NCBI GenBank assembly: GCA_036365515.1 | Contig: CM070874.1 | Span: 212,034,297-212,098,296 of the forward strand | Direction of reading: 5' to 3' | From: Torymus aiolomorphi | Lineage: Eukaryota; Arthropoda; Insecta; Hymenoptera; Torymidae | Length of the DNA: 64,000 bases | Shown here: piece by piece, positions 47,620 to 60,210 of the stretch | Numbering within the stretch: position 1 is the stretch's first letter | Layout of the letters: each line of letters starts with the position of its first letter | Notes under the pieces: model-generated | What the model was told of the DNA's origin: nothing | Databases searched by the model: none | Seen by the model: the letters and a program-made list of their open reading frames with translations, nothing else | Made by a program: the position numbers and the translations under genes

Positions 47620-48362
47620 CAAAAATAGGCGGAGTTTGAATTTTTTTTGCGATTATATGTAATAAATAGGGGTAGTTTACGGGGTATTCCGCGGTACTTG
47701 CAGGGCTGCCAATTTTTTTGTAGCCAGCGTGCATGCTAGACGGCAGATTTAGAATTTTTTTCGCGATTTTACGGAACAAGTAGGGGTGGTTTGGTAATGT
47801 TTCGCGGTGCTTTGAGCATCGCCAATTTTTTTGTAGATACCTTGTAACCTACAATTTGTATTCCGGCAAGAAAATTATTCGCATTCGCGATCTCATAAAC
47901 GGCGTTGTGAATTTTTTGCCATTTTCCAGAACAAATAGGAGTAGTTTGAGTGTGTCCCGCGGTGCTATAGCATTGCCATTTTTTTGTGAATACATTGTTA
48001 CCTAGAATTTGTATTCCGGCAATACAATTATTGGAGATCTCAAAAACGGCGGAATTAGAATTTTTTTTTCTGATTTGTATGTGGTAGTTCGGGGGTGTTC
48101 CGCGGTACTTGTAGGGTTGTTAACTTTTTTGTAGCTAGTCTGCACACTTGAAATTGTATTCCGGCAATAAAGTTATTAGCGTTCTCAAAATCGTCGGAGT
48201 TAGAATATTTTTTCCGATTTTAGGGAAGAAATAAGAGTAGTTTAGGGTGTACCGCGGTACTTGTAGGGTTGCCAATTTTTTTATTAGATTCCTTGTAACT
48301 TAGAATTTGTATTCCGGCAATAAAATTATTGGCGATCTCAAAAACGACGGAATTAGAATTTT
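47620..48362. repeat. ~150-bp tandem repeat, about five units
   Basis: Units share TGCCAATTTTTTTGTAG, TTGTATTCCGGCAATA and CGCGGTACTTGTAGGGTTG. The CCAATTTTTTT landmark falls near 47709, 47822, 47967, 48122 and 48270. Confidence 0.75.
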
Positions 48363-49449
48363 ATTAGCCATCGGCAATGATAGAAAGAGTACTATTCCGC
48401 GTAAATATTGTAAGTATGGGCAATATATTACATATATGAGCAATTCTCTAGAACTTTTGACTTTTACAGTTCTGTCACATATCTTATGGTTCTCAGATAT
48501 TTAGCTATCTAAGTCAAGCAAATATTTATAAAATCCACTTCCAGTAACATGTTCCACTACATAGAACTCACTTTTAAACAAGGACAAGCTCAATGGGCAA
48601 TCGGAAGAGCCCTAAATTTAGAGGTTTTGCCTGCGTACCTTAGGGAATTTTTATCCTTATTACATCATTAAAAAAAAAACTCTTTTATAAATGCTTTACC
48701 AACTTTTTTAGGCTATTATCCCTTGTTTAGTATTCGAAAATATGTTGTCGGATTGAATGTGCCTATCTTTAAAAAAAAAGTGCATAGCATTATCTCTGCG
48801 ACGCTGTATTTTGGTAAAAATAAAAAATAAACTTTATTTGTCGATTAAAAAAAACTTTTGTGTTTTTTCAACTTTCTGGGGCTTAAATTACTCGTCTTGG
48901 AAAGACGAACAAAATTTGACTTTGGTTATAAATGTACCTCTTATGGAAAGTGAATTATGATCTACTAAAGCACACGATGTCGATGGGCCCCTCGCCTACA
49001 AAATTATCATTTTTTCGTGGCACACATAAACAACGGTAAATAGGCCTGATTTGAGTATAGCCCTTTTTTCTCTCCATACATTTTCTTGAACTAATTCACG
49101 GGGTGTCTAACGAAATTCGGATTTATCCTCCCTTAAAAAAGTGATGGATGAATTCTGTCATCACAATAAGACTGTTTTGATTGGTTGTTGTAGACTCATT
49201 TGATTGGTCTACATAGAATTGGCGCCAAAAACTAATATGTTTGAATTTTCAAGATTGAAATTCTTGAGTTTAAGTATTCAAAACTGATGAATGCGTAAAT
49301 AGTATAAGAAAAATTGAATTATTTTAGGTATTTTATTTATCAAATTTATGTTATTATCGTTCATTTTAAAATGATGGAAACAAACTTTTAAATTGAAACT
49401 AACTTGATCATGTTCATATAACCTGAAATAAATAAAAAAAAATAAATAA
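48363..49449. other. AT-rich intergenic sequence, nothing identified
   Basis: No supported gene or repeat boundary. Confidence 0.5.
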
Positions 49450-51109
49450 GGGATATTTCATACGAGGTCAGTAGCTGCAAATTTTAAAATCGCTTATGCT
49501 TTGCGAGTCTACAGTTTTTGGTGAAATTTCGTGCAATTTTTGATGAAAACCCAAATTTTGCAATTTTTTTTACTCAAAATCCTCAAACTTTGGAAAAAAA
49601 TAGGATACGGCAGAATATTTTTTGTTCGACAAATTTTATCTGATTATTTATTTTATTTTATTTATTTATTTTATTACTTAAAGCGCATAATTGCCCTTAT
49701 TTCAAAGTATTTAATAAGCAGTGGTATATAAACGTTATTGAAAACTCTTTAAAACGAGCCCTGGATCAAAGTCGGAAAATCCCCTTGAAAAGAGTTATAT
49801 TTTTTTTAAATATCAATAGAAATCAATAAATTCTATTTTTGTCAACCTATGATGAATTTGAGAACATAATATTTTTTATACATCTCATATCATAGATCTT
49901 GAACTTTGTCGAAGCATGAAAAAAAAATACATTGAACATTTATTTTCAACATTATTTTTAACATTAGGCTAGCTTATGATAACATTTATATTTACTTTGC
50001 TGAATTTTCAATGGGAACCGCTTACACTGCTCATACACTCTATTCGCATTCTTTATATCTACTCAAAATTACTTAAATTTTAAATTACTTAAAGTACTTA
50101 AATTTGATAAGTACTCTAATACTATGTGTATAAAAGGTAAATTACTATAAAGGTGTTAAAATCAAAGTAGATGACAGACAATTTAGCAAATGTAGTATTT
50201 TACTCAATCATTTTTAAATAGAATATGGTTTTCTTATTAAGACTCCGCTTCATAAAATTTCATAAACTATGGAATCTTATAAATCAATAACATCCAGAAT
50301 TCAATTATTAGTCTCAGTGTAAGTTTAAAATTAAATAATTGAATTCTGGATGTTATTGATTTATAAGATTACATAGTATATAAAAGCGCAGTCTCAATAA
50401 GAAAACCATATTTTCTTTAAAAATGATTGAGTATAATATTATAATTGCTAAATTGTCTGTCATCTACTTTGATTTTAACAGCTTTATAGTAATTTACCTT
50501 TTATATACATAGTAATAGAGTATTTATCAAATTCAATTTTGAGTAGATGTGAAGAATGCAAATAGAGTGTATAAGCAGTGTAAGTGGTTCCCATTGAAAA
50601 TTCAGCATTCATTCTTTGACAAAATTCAAGATGTATGGCATGAGATGTATGAATAAAGGTTGTCAAAAATAGGAATTATTGGTTTCCATTGATATTTGAA
50701 AAAAAAAACTCCTTTTAAGAGAGTTTTTGAATCTTGATCCAGGGCTTGTTTTAAACGGGTTTCAATAAAGAATCAGAAAAGTCGAACAAAATATATTCTG
50801 CCTTACCCTATTTTTTTTTAGATGAAGACTCATAATATAATTGTTACCACAGTCTGTAAGTAAAATGCAAACTTTTCTCCAATCAATGTGCTACAAAAAA
50901 AGTTTAGGGACTTTGAATAAAAAAATGACAAAAGTTGAGTTTCCACCGAAAATTATAAAAAATAACAATTTTTCACGTAGAAAAACTTTTGTAATGATTA
51001 ACATATTGATCTAAAATTTAGGGACATGTTTTCTTCACCAATAACTGTAGATTCACAAAGTATAAGCGATGCTAAAATTTTGAGCTGTTAACTTCATGTG
51101 AAATATCCC
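49450..51109. mobile_element. Palindromic non-autonomous element with 8-bp target duplication
   Basis: Begins GGGATATTTC and ends GAAATATCCC. The two halves, each ~800 bp, are inverted copies meeting near 50269-50375 (AACATCCAGAATTCAATTAT and its reverse). ATAAATAA flanks both ends exactly (49442-49449 and 51110-51117). An 8-bp duplication fits hAT or P-type transposition. No transposase is encoded. The flanks are low complexity, so chance similarity of the duplication is not excluded. Confidence 0.75.
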
Positions 51110-51524
51110 ATAAATAAAATAAAAAAAGAAATAATACGCGCCAAGCGCATTGAATATAGCTAGTTTTTAAAAAAATCAAAAAACAAAGTGATTGTAATGC
51201 AGTTTTACATGCATTAACTCACGCTTATTCGTACGTGCATAAGCATACAATATTAAAAAACTATGTTTAAAAATGAGGAGCACACCTTTTTTATTGTTAT
51301 TTGGGGTACCTAGAACAAAAAAATAAGTTTTGTGAATATGCTTCAACATTAAATTTTGAAATTTCTATTTAGCTGAAAGTTAAAAGATCCTGAGAAATAG
51401 TCATATATTGGATATACATAAAAGTAATATATTAGCAATATATAGGCTATGCAATCGCTGATATATTAGTAATATATTTGCGATTGTACCTCCTTAATAT
51501 ATTACTAATATATGAGTCTATACA
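51110..51524. other. AT-rich spacer with a small TA-rich palindrome
   Basis: Near 51400-51515, ATATATTAGTAATATA-type sequence is arranged as imperfect inverted repeats. Confidence 0.4.
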
Positions 51525-54500
51525 CCAAACGTGATTAGAAAAATTATCACTTTATAGATAAATTCTACAGGTGAAGATACGTCATGTCCTCGAAAGTAAA
51601 ATTTGTCAATTACCAGTTCCAGAAACAAATTTTTTGAAGTACTTCAGAGACCAGAAAAATAGCACATCACATACGTGATGTAATTAGTACTTGGCTATGC
51701 AATAAAATAAGATTTTAAAAATTACCTCATGATATACAGTTTTCATGGTGGAAAAATTCTAGTGTCCCCGAAAGTGACATATCGTGATGACCTCTTCCAC
51801 AAACGAGACTTTCGTTGTGTAGCAGTGTCGTTTAAAAAAGTTAATCACATACATAAAGTAAGTCAAAATACGGTAAACTCCAAACATGATTGAAAAAATT
51901 ATTACTTGATAGATAACTTCTACAAGTGAACATACGTCATGTGCCGGAATTAAAATTAGTCAATTACCATTTCCAGAAACAAATTTTTTGAAGTACTACA
52001 GAGACCACAAAAATAGTACATCATAGACATGATGTAATCCGTATTAATATTTGAGCAATGAAATCGATCATAAAAATTATCATATGATAGGCAACTTCCA
52101 CCGGTCAAAATACCTGTTGTCCTCGGAAGTAAGAATCGCCATTGACCCGTTCCACAAACGAAATTGTTGAAGTACTACAGAGACTACAATCATAACACAT
52201 CACATACATGATGTTAATTAGTTCTTGGCTATGCAATAAAATAAGATTTTAAAAATTATCTCATGATAAACAGTTTTCATGGTTGAAAAATTCTAGTGTC
52301 CCCGAAAGTGAGATTCAGCGATGACCTCTCCCACAAACGAGACTTTTTTTGTGTAGCAGTGTCGTTTAAAAAAGTTAATCACATACATAAAGTAAGTCAA
52401 AATAGGTTAAACTCCAGTCATGATTGAAAAAATTATCACTTGTTAGATAACTACCACCGGTGAAAATACCTCTTGTCCTCGGAAGTAATAATCGCCATTG
52501 ACCCGTCCCACAAAAGAAATTGTTGAAGTACTACAGCGACTACAATAAAAGTACATCACAGACATGTAGTAATTAGTGTTTGGCTACGCAATAAAATATC
52601 AATTTAAAATTATCCCATCATATACAGTTTTCATGGTTAAAACATTTTAGCGACCCTGAAAGTAACATTCAGCGATGACCACTCCCACCAACGAGACGTT
52701 CGTTGGGTATCAGAGCGTTTAGAAAAGTGAATCACATACATAAAGCAAGTCAAAATAGGCTAAACACCAAACATGATTAGAAAAATTATCATTTTATAGA
52801 TAAATTCTACAGGTGAAGATACGTCATGTCCACGGAAGTAAAATTTGTCAATTAACAGTTCCAGAAACAAATTTTTTGAAGTACTACAGAGACCAGAAAA
52901 ATAGCACATCACATACGTGATGTAATTAGTACTTGGCTATGCAATAAAATAAGATTTTAAAAATTATCTCATGATAAACAGTTTTCATGGTTGAATAATT
53001 CTAGTGTCCCCGAAAGTGAGATTCAGCGATGACCTCTCCCACAAACGAGACTTTTTTTGTGTAGCAGCGTCGTTTAAAAAAGTTAATCACATACATAAAG
53101 TAAGTCAAAATAGGGAAAACTCCAGTCATGATTGAAAAAATTATCACTTGATAGATATCTTCCACCGGTGAAAATACCTCTTGTCCTCGGAAGTAAGAAT
53201 CGCCATTGACCCGTCCCACAAACGGAATTGTTGGAGTACAACAGCGACTAAAATAAAAGTACATCACAGACATGTAGTAGTTAGTCTTTGGTTACGCAAT
53301 AAACTATTATTTTGAAAATTATCCCATCATATACCGTTTTCATGGTTAACACATTTTAGGGTCCCTAAAAGTAACATTCAGCGATGACCACTCCCACCAA
53401 CGAGACGTTCGTTGGGTATCGGAGCGTTTAGAAAAGTGAATCACATACATAAAGCAAGCCAAAATAGGGTAAACACCAAACATGATTCGAAAAATTATCA
53501 CTATATAGATAAATTCTACAGGTGAAGATACGTCATGTCCACGGAAGTAAAATTTGTCAATTAACAGTTCCAGAAACAAATTTTTTGAAGTACTACAGAG
53601 ACCAGAAAAATAGCACATCACATACGTGATGTAATTAGTACTTGGCTATGCAATAAAATAAGATTTTAAAAATTATCTCATGATAAACAGTTTTCATGGT
53701 TGAATAATTCTAGTGTCCCCGAAAGTGAGATTCAGCGATGACCTCTCCCACAAACGAGACTTCTTTGTGTAGCAGCGTTGTTTAAAAAAGTTAATCACAT
53801 ACATAAAGTAAGTCAAAATAGGGTAAACTCCAGTCATGATTGAAAAAATTATCACTTGATAGATATCTTCCACCGGTGAAAATACCTCTTGTCCTCGGAA
53901 GTAATAATCCCCATTGACCCGTCCCACAAAAGAAATTGTTGAAGTACTACAGCGACTACAATAAAAGTACATCACAGACATGTAGTAGTTAGTGTTTGGT
54001 TACGCAATAAACTATTATTTTGAAAAAAATCCCATCATATACCGTTTTCATGGTTAAAACATTTTACGGTCCCTGAAAGTAACATTCAGCGATGACCACT
54101 CCCACCAACGAGACGTTCGTTGGGTATCGGAGCGTTTAGAAAAGTGAATCACATACATAAAGCAAGTCAAAATAGGGTAAACACCAAACATGATTCGAAA
54201 AATTATCACTATATAGATAAATTCTACAGGTGAAGATACGTCATGTCCACGGAAGTAAAATTTGTCAATTAACAGTTCCAGAAACAGAAGTGTTCCAGAA
54301 CAGCTCTTTGTGTAGCAGCGTTGTTTAAAAAATTTAATCACATACATAAAGTAAGTCAAAATAGGGTAAACTCCAGTCATGATTGAAAAAATTATCACTT
54401 GATAGATATCTTCCACCGGTGAAAATACCTCTTGTCCTCGGAAGTAATAATCCCCATTGACCCGTCCCACAAAAGAAATTGTTGAAGTACTACAGCGACT

Positions 54501-57183
54501 ACAATAAAAGTACATCACAGACATGTAGTAGTTAGTGTTTGGTTACGCAATAAACTATTATTTTGAAAATTATCCCATCATATACCGTTTTCATGGTTAA
54601 AACATTTTACGGTCCCTGAAAGTAACATTCAGCGATGACCACTCCCACCAACGAGACGTTCGTTGGGTATCGGAGCGTTTAGAAAAGTGAATCACATACA
54701 TAAAGCAAGTCAAAATAGGGTAAACACCAAACATGATTCGAAAAATTATCACTTTATAGTTAAATTCTACAGGTGAAGATACGTCATGTCCTCGAAAGTA
54801 AAATTTGTCAATTACCAGTTCCAGAAACAAATTTTTTTAAAGTACTACAGAGACCAAAAAAATAGCACATCACATACGTGATGTAATTAGTACTTGGCTA
54901 TGCAATAAAATAAGGTTTTAAAAATTATCTCATGATAAACAGTTTTCATGGTTAAGAAATTCTAGTGTCCCCGAAAGTGACATATCGTAATGACCTCTTC
55001 CACAAACGAGACTTTCGTTGTGTAGCAGTGTCGTTTAAAAAAGTTAGTCACATACATAAAGTCAGTCAAAATAGGCTAAACACCAAACGTGATTAGAAAA
55101 ATTATCACTTTATAGATAAATTCTACAGGTGAAGATACGTCATGTCCTCGGAAGTAAAATTTGTCAATTACCAGTTACAGAAACAAATTTTTTGAAGTAC
55201 TACAGAAACCACAAAAATAGCACATCACATGCATGATGTAATTAGTACTTGGCTATGCAATAAAATAAGATTTTAAAAATTATCTCATGATAAACAGTTT
55301 TCATGGTTGAAAAATTCTAGTGTCCCCGAAAGTGACATATCGTGATGACCTCTTCCACAAACGAGACTTTCGTTGTGTAGCAGTGTCGTTTAAAAAAGTT
55401 AATCACATACATAAAGTAATTCAAAATAGGCTAAACACCAAACATGTTTAGAAAAATTCTCACTTTATAGATAAATTCTACAGGTGAAGATACGTCATGT
55501 CCCCGGAAGTAAAATTTGTCAATTACCAGTTCCAGAAACAAATTTTTGAAGTACTACACAGACCACAAAAATAGCACATCACATACATGATGTAATTAGT
55601 ACTTGGCTATGCAATAAAATAAGATTTTAAAAATTATCTCATGATAAACAGTTTTCATGGTTGAAAAATTCTAGTATCCCTGAAAGTAACATTCAGCGAT
55701 GACCACTCCCATCAACGAGACTTTCGTTGGGTATCAGATTCGTTTAGAAAAGTGAATCACATACATAAAGCAAGTCAAAATAGTCTAAATACCAAACATG
55801 ATTAGAAAAATTATCACTTTATAGTTAAATTCTACAGGTGAAGATACGTCATGTCCTCGAAAGTAAAAGTTGTCAATTACCAGTTCCAGAAACAAATTTT
55901 TTGAAGTACTACAGAGACCAGAAAAATAGCACATCACATACGTGATGTAATTAGTACTTGGCTATGCAATAAAATAAGGTTCTAAAATTATCTCATGATA
56001 AACAGTTTTCATGGTTAAGAAATTCTAGTGTCCCCGAAAGTGACATATCGTAATGACCTCTTCCACAAACGAGACTTTCGTTGTGTAGCAGTGTCGTTTA
56101 AAAAAGTTAATCACATACATAAAGTCAGTCAAAATAGGCTAAACACCAAACGTGATTAGAAAAATTATCCCTTTATAGATAAATTCTACAGGTGAAGATA
56201 CGTCATGTCCTCGGAAGTAAAATTTGTCAATTACCAGTTACAGAAACAAATTTTTTGAAGTACTACAGAAACCACAAAAATAGCACATCACATGCATGAT
56301 GTAATTAGTACTTGGCTATGCAATAAAATAAGATTTTAAAAATTATCTCATGATAAACAGTTTTCATGGTTGAAAAATTCTAGTGTCCCCGAAAGTGACA
56401 TATCGTGATGACCTCTTCCACAAACGAGACTTTCGTTGTGTAGCAGTGTCGTTTAAAAAAGTTAATCACATACATAAAGTAATTCAAAATAGGCGAAACA
56501 CCAAACATGATTAGAAAAATTCTCACTTTATAGATAAATTCTACAGGTGAAGATACGTCATGTCCCCGGAAGTAAAATTTGTCAATTACCAGTTCCAGAA
56601 ACAAATTTTTTGAAGTACTACACAGACCACAAAAATAGCACATCACATACATGATGTAATTAGTACTTGACTATGCAATAAAATAAGATTTTAAAAATTA
56701 TCTCATGATAAACAGTTTTCATGGTTGAAAAATTCTAGTGTCCCTGAAAGTAACATTCAGCGATGACCACTCCCATCAACGAGACTTTCGTTGGGTATCA
56801 GATTCGTTTAGAAAAGTGAATCACATACATAAAGCAAGTCAAAATAGTCTAAACACCAAACATGATTAGAAAAATTATCCCTTTATAGTTAAATTCTACA
56901 GGTGAACATACGTGATGTCCTCGAAAGTAAAATTTGTCAATTACCAGTTCCAGAAACAAATTTTTTGAAGTACTACAGAGACCAGAAAAATAGCACATCA
57001 CATACGTGATGTAATTAGTACTTGGCTATGCAATAAAGTAAGATTTTAAAAATGACCTCATGATATACAGTTTTCATGGTGGAAAAATTCTAGTGTCCCC
57101 GAAAGTAACATTCAGCGATGACCACTCCCACCAACGAGACTTTCGTTGGGTATCAGATTCGTTTAGAAAAGTGAATCACATAG
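51525..57183. repeat. Satellite 2, ~355-bp dimeric repeat
   Basis: About sixteen units marked by GGTGAAGATACGTCATGTCC or close variants, near 51570, 51930, 52460, 52811, 53165, 53520, 53873, 54228, 54413, 54772, 55128, 55485, 55841, 56198, 56546 and 56903. One short interval (54228 to 54413) is a deletion. Each unit is two related halves of ~180 and ~176 bp: AAAAATTATCACTTTATAG/GTCCTCGGAAGT in one matches AAAAATTATCTCATGATAA/GTCCCCGAAAGT in the other. Minus-strand frames of 70-156 codons inside it are repeat artefacts. Confidence 0.9.
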
Positions 57184-57629
57184 GGCTCAGAAAATCGACG
57201 ACCTCGCTGGGAGCCTAATGAGACTCTTCTTTATCTCACGTGGGTTCCCGTGCAGTTTAGCTACTGGACCCTTAGTTGGGTGGCAAAATGTTGAGTGAGC
57301 TATCGCAACTTTTTAATAATAAAAAGTGATTGAACCAGAGCCGCCGAGTCGCTAGGCAGAAACACTACCAACAAACCACGGCCGCTACCGTTCGGCTTTG
57401 TGCTAATCGGACGCATTGCTTATTTCATTCTATCATATTCATAGGTGTATCCACACGTAACATTTCGAAAGAGTAACCAATATACTTTTTGTAAAATTAC
57501 ATTATATTTAACTGTAAAAACGTATTGTTATGTTTCAAGAACGAGAAAAAATTAGGAGCTAAGCTTCTCAGTATTTTTTAAATTGTATTGAATTTTGATT
57601 TAAGATTCTTTTTATTTATAGGCTTTACC
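57184..57629. other. Upstream region of the zinc-finger peptide gene
   Basis: Balanced base composition from 57184 to ~57420, unlike the satellite before it; possibly an untranslated first exon. An acceptor, TTTTTATTTATAG, ends at 57621. No donor was chosen. Confidence 0.35.
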
Positions 57630-57812
57630 ATGCGTACCAAACAATTCATATGCCCATTCTGTGGATGTATTGTCAATAAGCTAATGCGGCATATGATAGC
57701 GGCGCATATGAATAACGAGGATGTCGCGGCTATAGCTAATGCGCCGAAAGGGTCAAAGAAACGTGACATCATACAAGCATTCATGGCCAAATATAATATT
57801 GTGTTATATTAA
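57630..57812 (+). CDS. Small C2H2-type zinc-finger protein
   Basis: 60 codons from the ATG at 57630 to TAA at 57810-57812. An N-terminal zinc finger CPFCGCIVNKLMRHMIAAH has spacing C-x2-C-x9-H-x4-H. The rest, ending FMAKYNIVLY, is a short helical tail. The ATG is eight bases after a good splice acceptor, so an untranslated first exon is likely, and AATAAA lies right after the stop. A diverged relative at 63660-63806 keeps the same second half and stop position, which supports a real coding family. Role unknown; single-finger nucleic-acid binding is the obvious guess. Confidence 0.55.
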   Translation: MRTKQFICPFCGCIVNKLMRHMIAAHMNNEDVAAIANAPKGSKKRDIIQAFMAKYNIVLY

Positions 57813-57908
57813 ATAAATAATAAAATATTTTAAAATTTATTTTTACTTACAACTTTTTTCCTTCTGACTAGAGGAAGCTTTGTGATAGTAATTTTTTGAC
57901 GTCTATTA
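57813..57908 (+). other. 3' flank of the zinc-finger gene, shared with 63807-63890
   Basis: Contains AATAAA signals and CTAGAGGAAGCTTTGT, which recurs after the second zinc-finger copy. Confidence 0.6.
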
Positions 57909-58174
57909 TGATATGGAAATAAGTTTGAGTCAATTTCACCAAGAACTTACGATAAAAGAAACAGATTAGTTTTATTATAATAATTAAGAAGAGATACAAT
58001 AAGATACAAAGACTGGCCGTGCAAGGACCAAGTGAAGTAAAACGCAAGATGGAGTGTCAGTATGTAAAGGCATGTTCGGGTGACGCCCGTGTGTTTGCAT
58101 GTATGCGTTGTATGTGTGTAGGCGCGCGAGATTCAAATAAATTAATTCAACACTTGTCTTTAAATGTTTTAACA
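57909..58174 (-). repeat. Copia 3' LTR
   Basis: Read on plus: starts TGATATGGAAATAAG, ends TTTTAACA; 266 bp. Differs from the other LTR at a small number of bases. A purine-rich stretch (AAAGTGGGA on the minus strand) next to it is the likely polypurine tract. Confidence 0.9.
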
Positions 58175-58827
58175 GTCCCACTTTGACTTAATTCTATTTT
58201 TCTTCCGCAAATCTTGATTTCTCTTTTCGCTGCTCTCGGACTCCTAGGGCCCCGCGATGTTTTTGGAAGGCCAACCACGGCAGTGGTTTCGTAAGCAGGT
58301 CCGCTGGCTGTTTTTTGGACTGCACGTAATCGATGCTGAGATCCATCCTCATATTTCTGCCTTATGTGGTGGTAACAGACGTCTATATGTTTGGACCGTT
58401 TATGATGTACGGGATTCTGGATTAGTTTGATGGCGCTCTGGTTATCAACGTACAGGGTGGCAGATATATCTTTTTCGCCAAGTAGTTCTCGCAGTAGCTG
58501 CTTCAGCCAGGCGATTTCTCTTGCCGTCTGACTAGCCGCTACATATTCCGACTCCGTGGAGGATAACGCTACTGATCGCTGCCTTTGCGAGCTCCATGAG
58601 ACTAGTCCTGACCCTAGCTTTGTGGCGTAACCTGTTGTAGACAGACGAGTCTCCTGATCGCCCGCATAGTCGGCGTCGCTGAATGCGGTTAGGTGAAATC
58701 CGACGCCTCCGTTGTAACTCAGTTCTAATCCATAGTCCGCCGTGCCTTTTAGGTACTTCAAGATACGCTTGACAGCATTCCAGTGAATTTTAGTCGGATT
58801 TTGCATGTATCGGCTCGCTAGATTCAC
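58147..58827 (-). pseudogene. pol: Copia RNase H portion
   Basis: Carries [20 protein letters not shown], then RNase H with [20 protein letters not shown] and LYVDNQSAI, the standard Copia RNase H signature. After [10 protein letters not shown] the frame shifts into unrelated sequence that runs into the LTR. It is offset from the RT frame (58824-59285) by a frameshift at their overlap. Confidence 0.85.
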
Positions 58828-59285
58828 TGCGGTCTTGTAGCTATTGATAGGTACATGAGACTCCCGATGGCTTCTCTGTATGGGGAGTTCATACTGGCGT
58901 CTCCGTCGGGCCCGTGACCAGAAGGATTCAGGTCGTGATGAGGATCTGCCGGGATTGTTACCGGGTTGGCTTCACCCATCTTGAACCTCTCCAGCACTCT
59001 CCTGGTATATGCTCCTTGGTGTAAGAAGACCGAGCCGTCCTTATCTCGTTCGATTTTTAATCCTAGGAAGAGTTCGGCTTCGCTTGATGTTATTTCGAAT
59101 TCACTTCGCAACTCCTCTAATAATTGCTCGATCAGCGCTGTGTTCTTGGATACGACGAGACCGTCGTCGATGTAGATTACCAGTATGATCTGATTGTCGT
59201 CTTTTCCGCCTATGAAGACGCATGCATCGGCGCTGGTTGACCCCATGCCGAACCTTTTAAGGTGCTTATAAAACGCTCGTTCCAA
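58824..59285 (-). pseudogene. pol: Copia reverse transcriptase, C-terminal part
   Basis: Contains LVIYIDDGLVVSK with the catalytic Y-I-D-D, followed by FEITSSEAELFLGLKIER, matching Copia RT. Upstream, conserved RT sequence (SLYGLKQSS in another frame near 59300) continues across 59286-59374, so one indel separates this from the N-terminal part. Confidence 0.85.
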
Positions 59286-59374
59286 CTGCGTGAAGACTGT
59301 TTAAGGCCGTAAAGGCTCCGCTTCAGTCTGCAGACTCGTCCCGTGCCATCTTCGAATCCTTGAGGCTGCTTCAT

Positions 59375-59785
59375 CTAAATTTTCTCTTTAATTTTTCCGT
59401 ACAGGAACGCCGTCTTCACGTCGAACTGCTTGATGTGCATGCGCTTCTGGGCAGCTATGCACAGCACGGCTCTCACTGAGTCGAAGCGGACGACGGGGCT
59501 GAAGGTCTCCTGATAATCGATGCCCTGCACCTGACTGAATCCTCTCGCAACAAGCCTGGCTCTAAATCGTTTAATGTTGACTTCACCATCGCGTTTCAGT
59601 TTGTAAGTCCATTTACAGTCAATGGGCTGACGATCTTCAGGCGCATACACAAGCTCCCATACTTCGTTCCGTTGGAGAGCTGAGAGCTCTTCATCCATGG
59701 CCACTGCCCATTTTTGTGCCTCTTCACTTTCTTTTGCCTCCTGGAACGATCGCCGCTCTTGGTCCTTGGCTGCGAAAAGGTCCAT
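59375..59785 (-). pseudogene. pol: Copia reverse transcriptase, N-terminal part
   Basis: Has KWAVAMDEELSALQRNEVWE, CKWTYKLKRD, RARLVARGFSQ and KTAFLYGK, the invariant opening blocks of Copia RT. Stops at 59375 just after KTAFLYG, where a Copia RT should continue. Confidence 0.85.
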
Positions 59786-59956
59786 ACCGTCGACGTAGTC
59801 GTCGAATCGGATTGGGGGTCTGATTTGCGCCCTGTCGCGCAGCTGTCGCGCGTTAGGCGCAGGCTCAGGCGTCGCCCTACCATCACGCTCCGGCTCAAGC
59901 TCGTCCTCGAGCTCACCTTCTTCTGGTGCATCCTCGTTCTCTACAAACTCTTCGTC

Positions 59957-60166
59957 TCACTGCTGGGCGATTTCTACGATATCTCGTTGATTTTCGACGA
60001 CTACCGGGTTTAAAATGGAGTCTTCATTCTCGGCTTCGGACCATCTGAGCTCTTCGACTGTTGCGGGTGCGTCGGGCATGCTCGAGTGTTTCCTTCCCGA
60101 GAAGACGATGTCTCGAGAGATTCTTACGGTGTCATCGTGAGGATACCACACTCGATACCCTTTCAC
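59957..60166 (-). pseudogene. pol: Copia integrase C-terminal linker
   Basis: KGYRVWYPHDDTVRISRDIVF is the conserved post-integrase block that precedes the RT in Copia elements. The frame ends at 59957, and the next ~170 bp to the RT are broken up. Confidence 0.75.
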
Positions 60167-60210
60167 ATTTTCGGCATAGCCTACCAGAAAACCTCGTTCA
60201 GCCTTGGGAT

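Noticed and set aside
53001..56652. Recurrent 70-156-codon minus-strand frames with similar sequence
   Set aside because: They are the same satellite unit read in one frame; other units carry stops and indels at the same places.
51525..57183. CRISPR-like regular repeat array
   Set aside because: Repeat units are contiguous and ~355 bp long with no unique spacers; the setting is eukaryotic.
57184..57420. Possible structured noncoding RNA gene
   Set aside because: Base composition differs from neighbours, but I could match it to no known RNA and saw no promoter elements.
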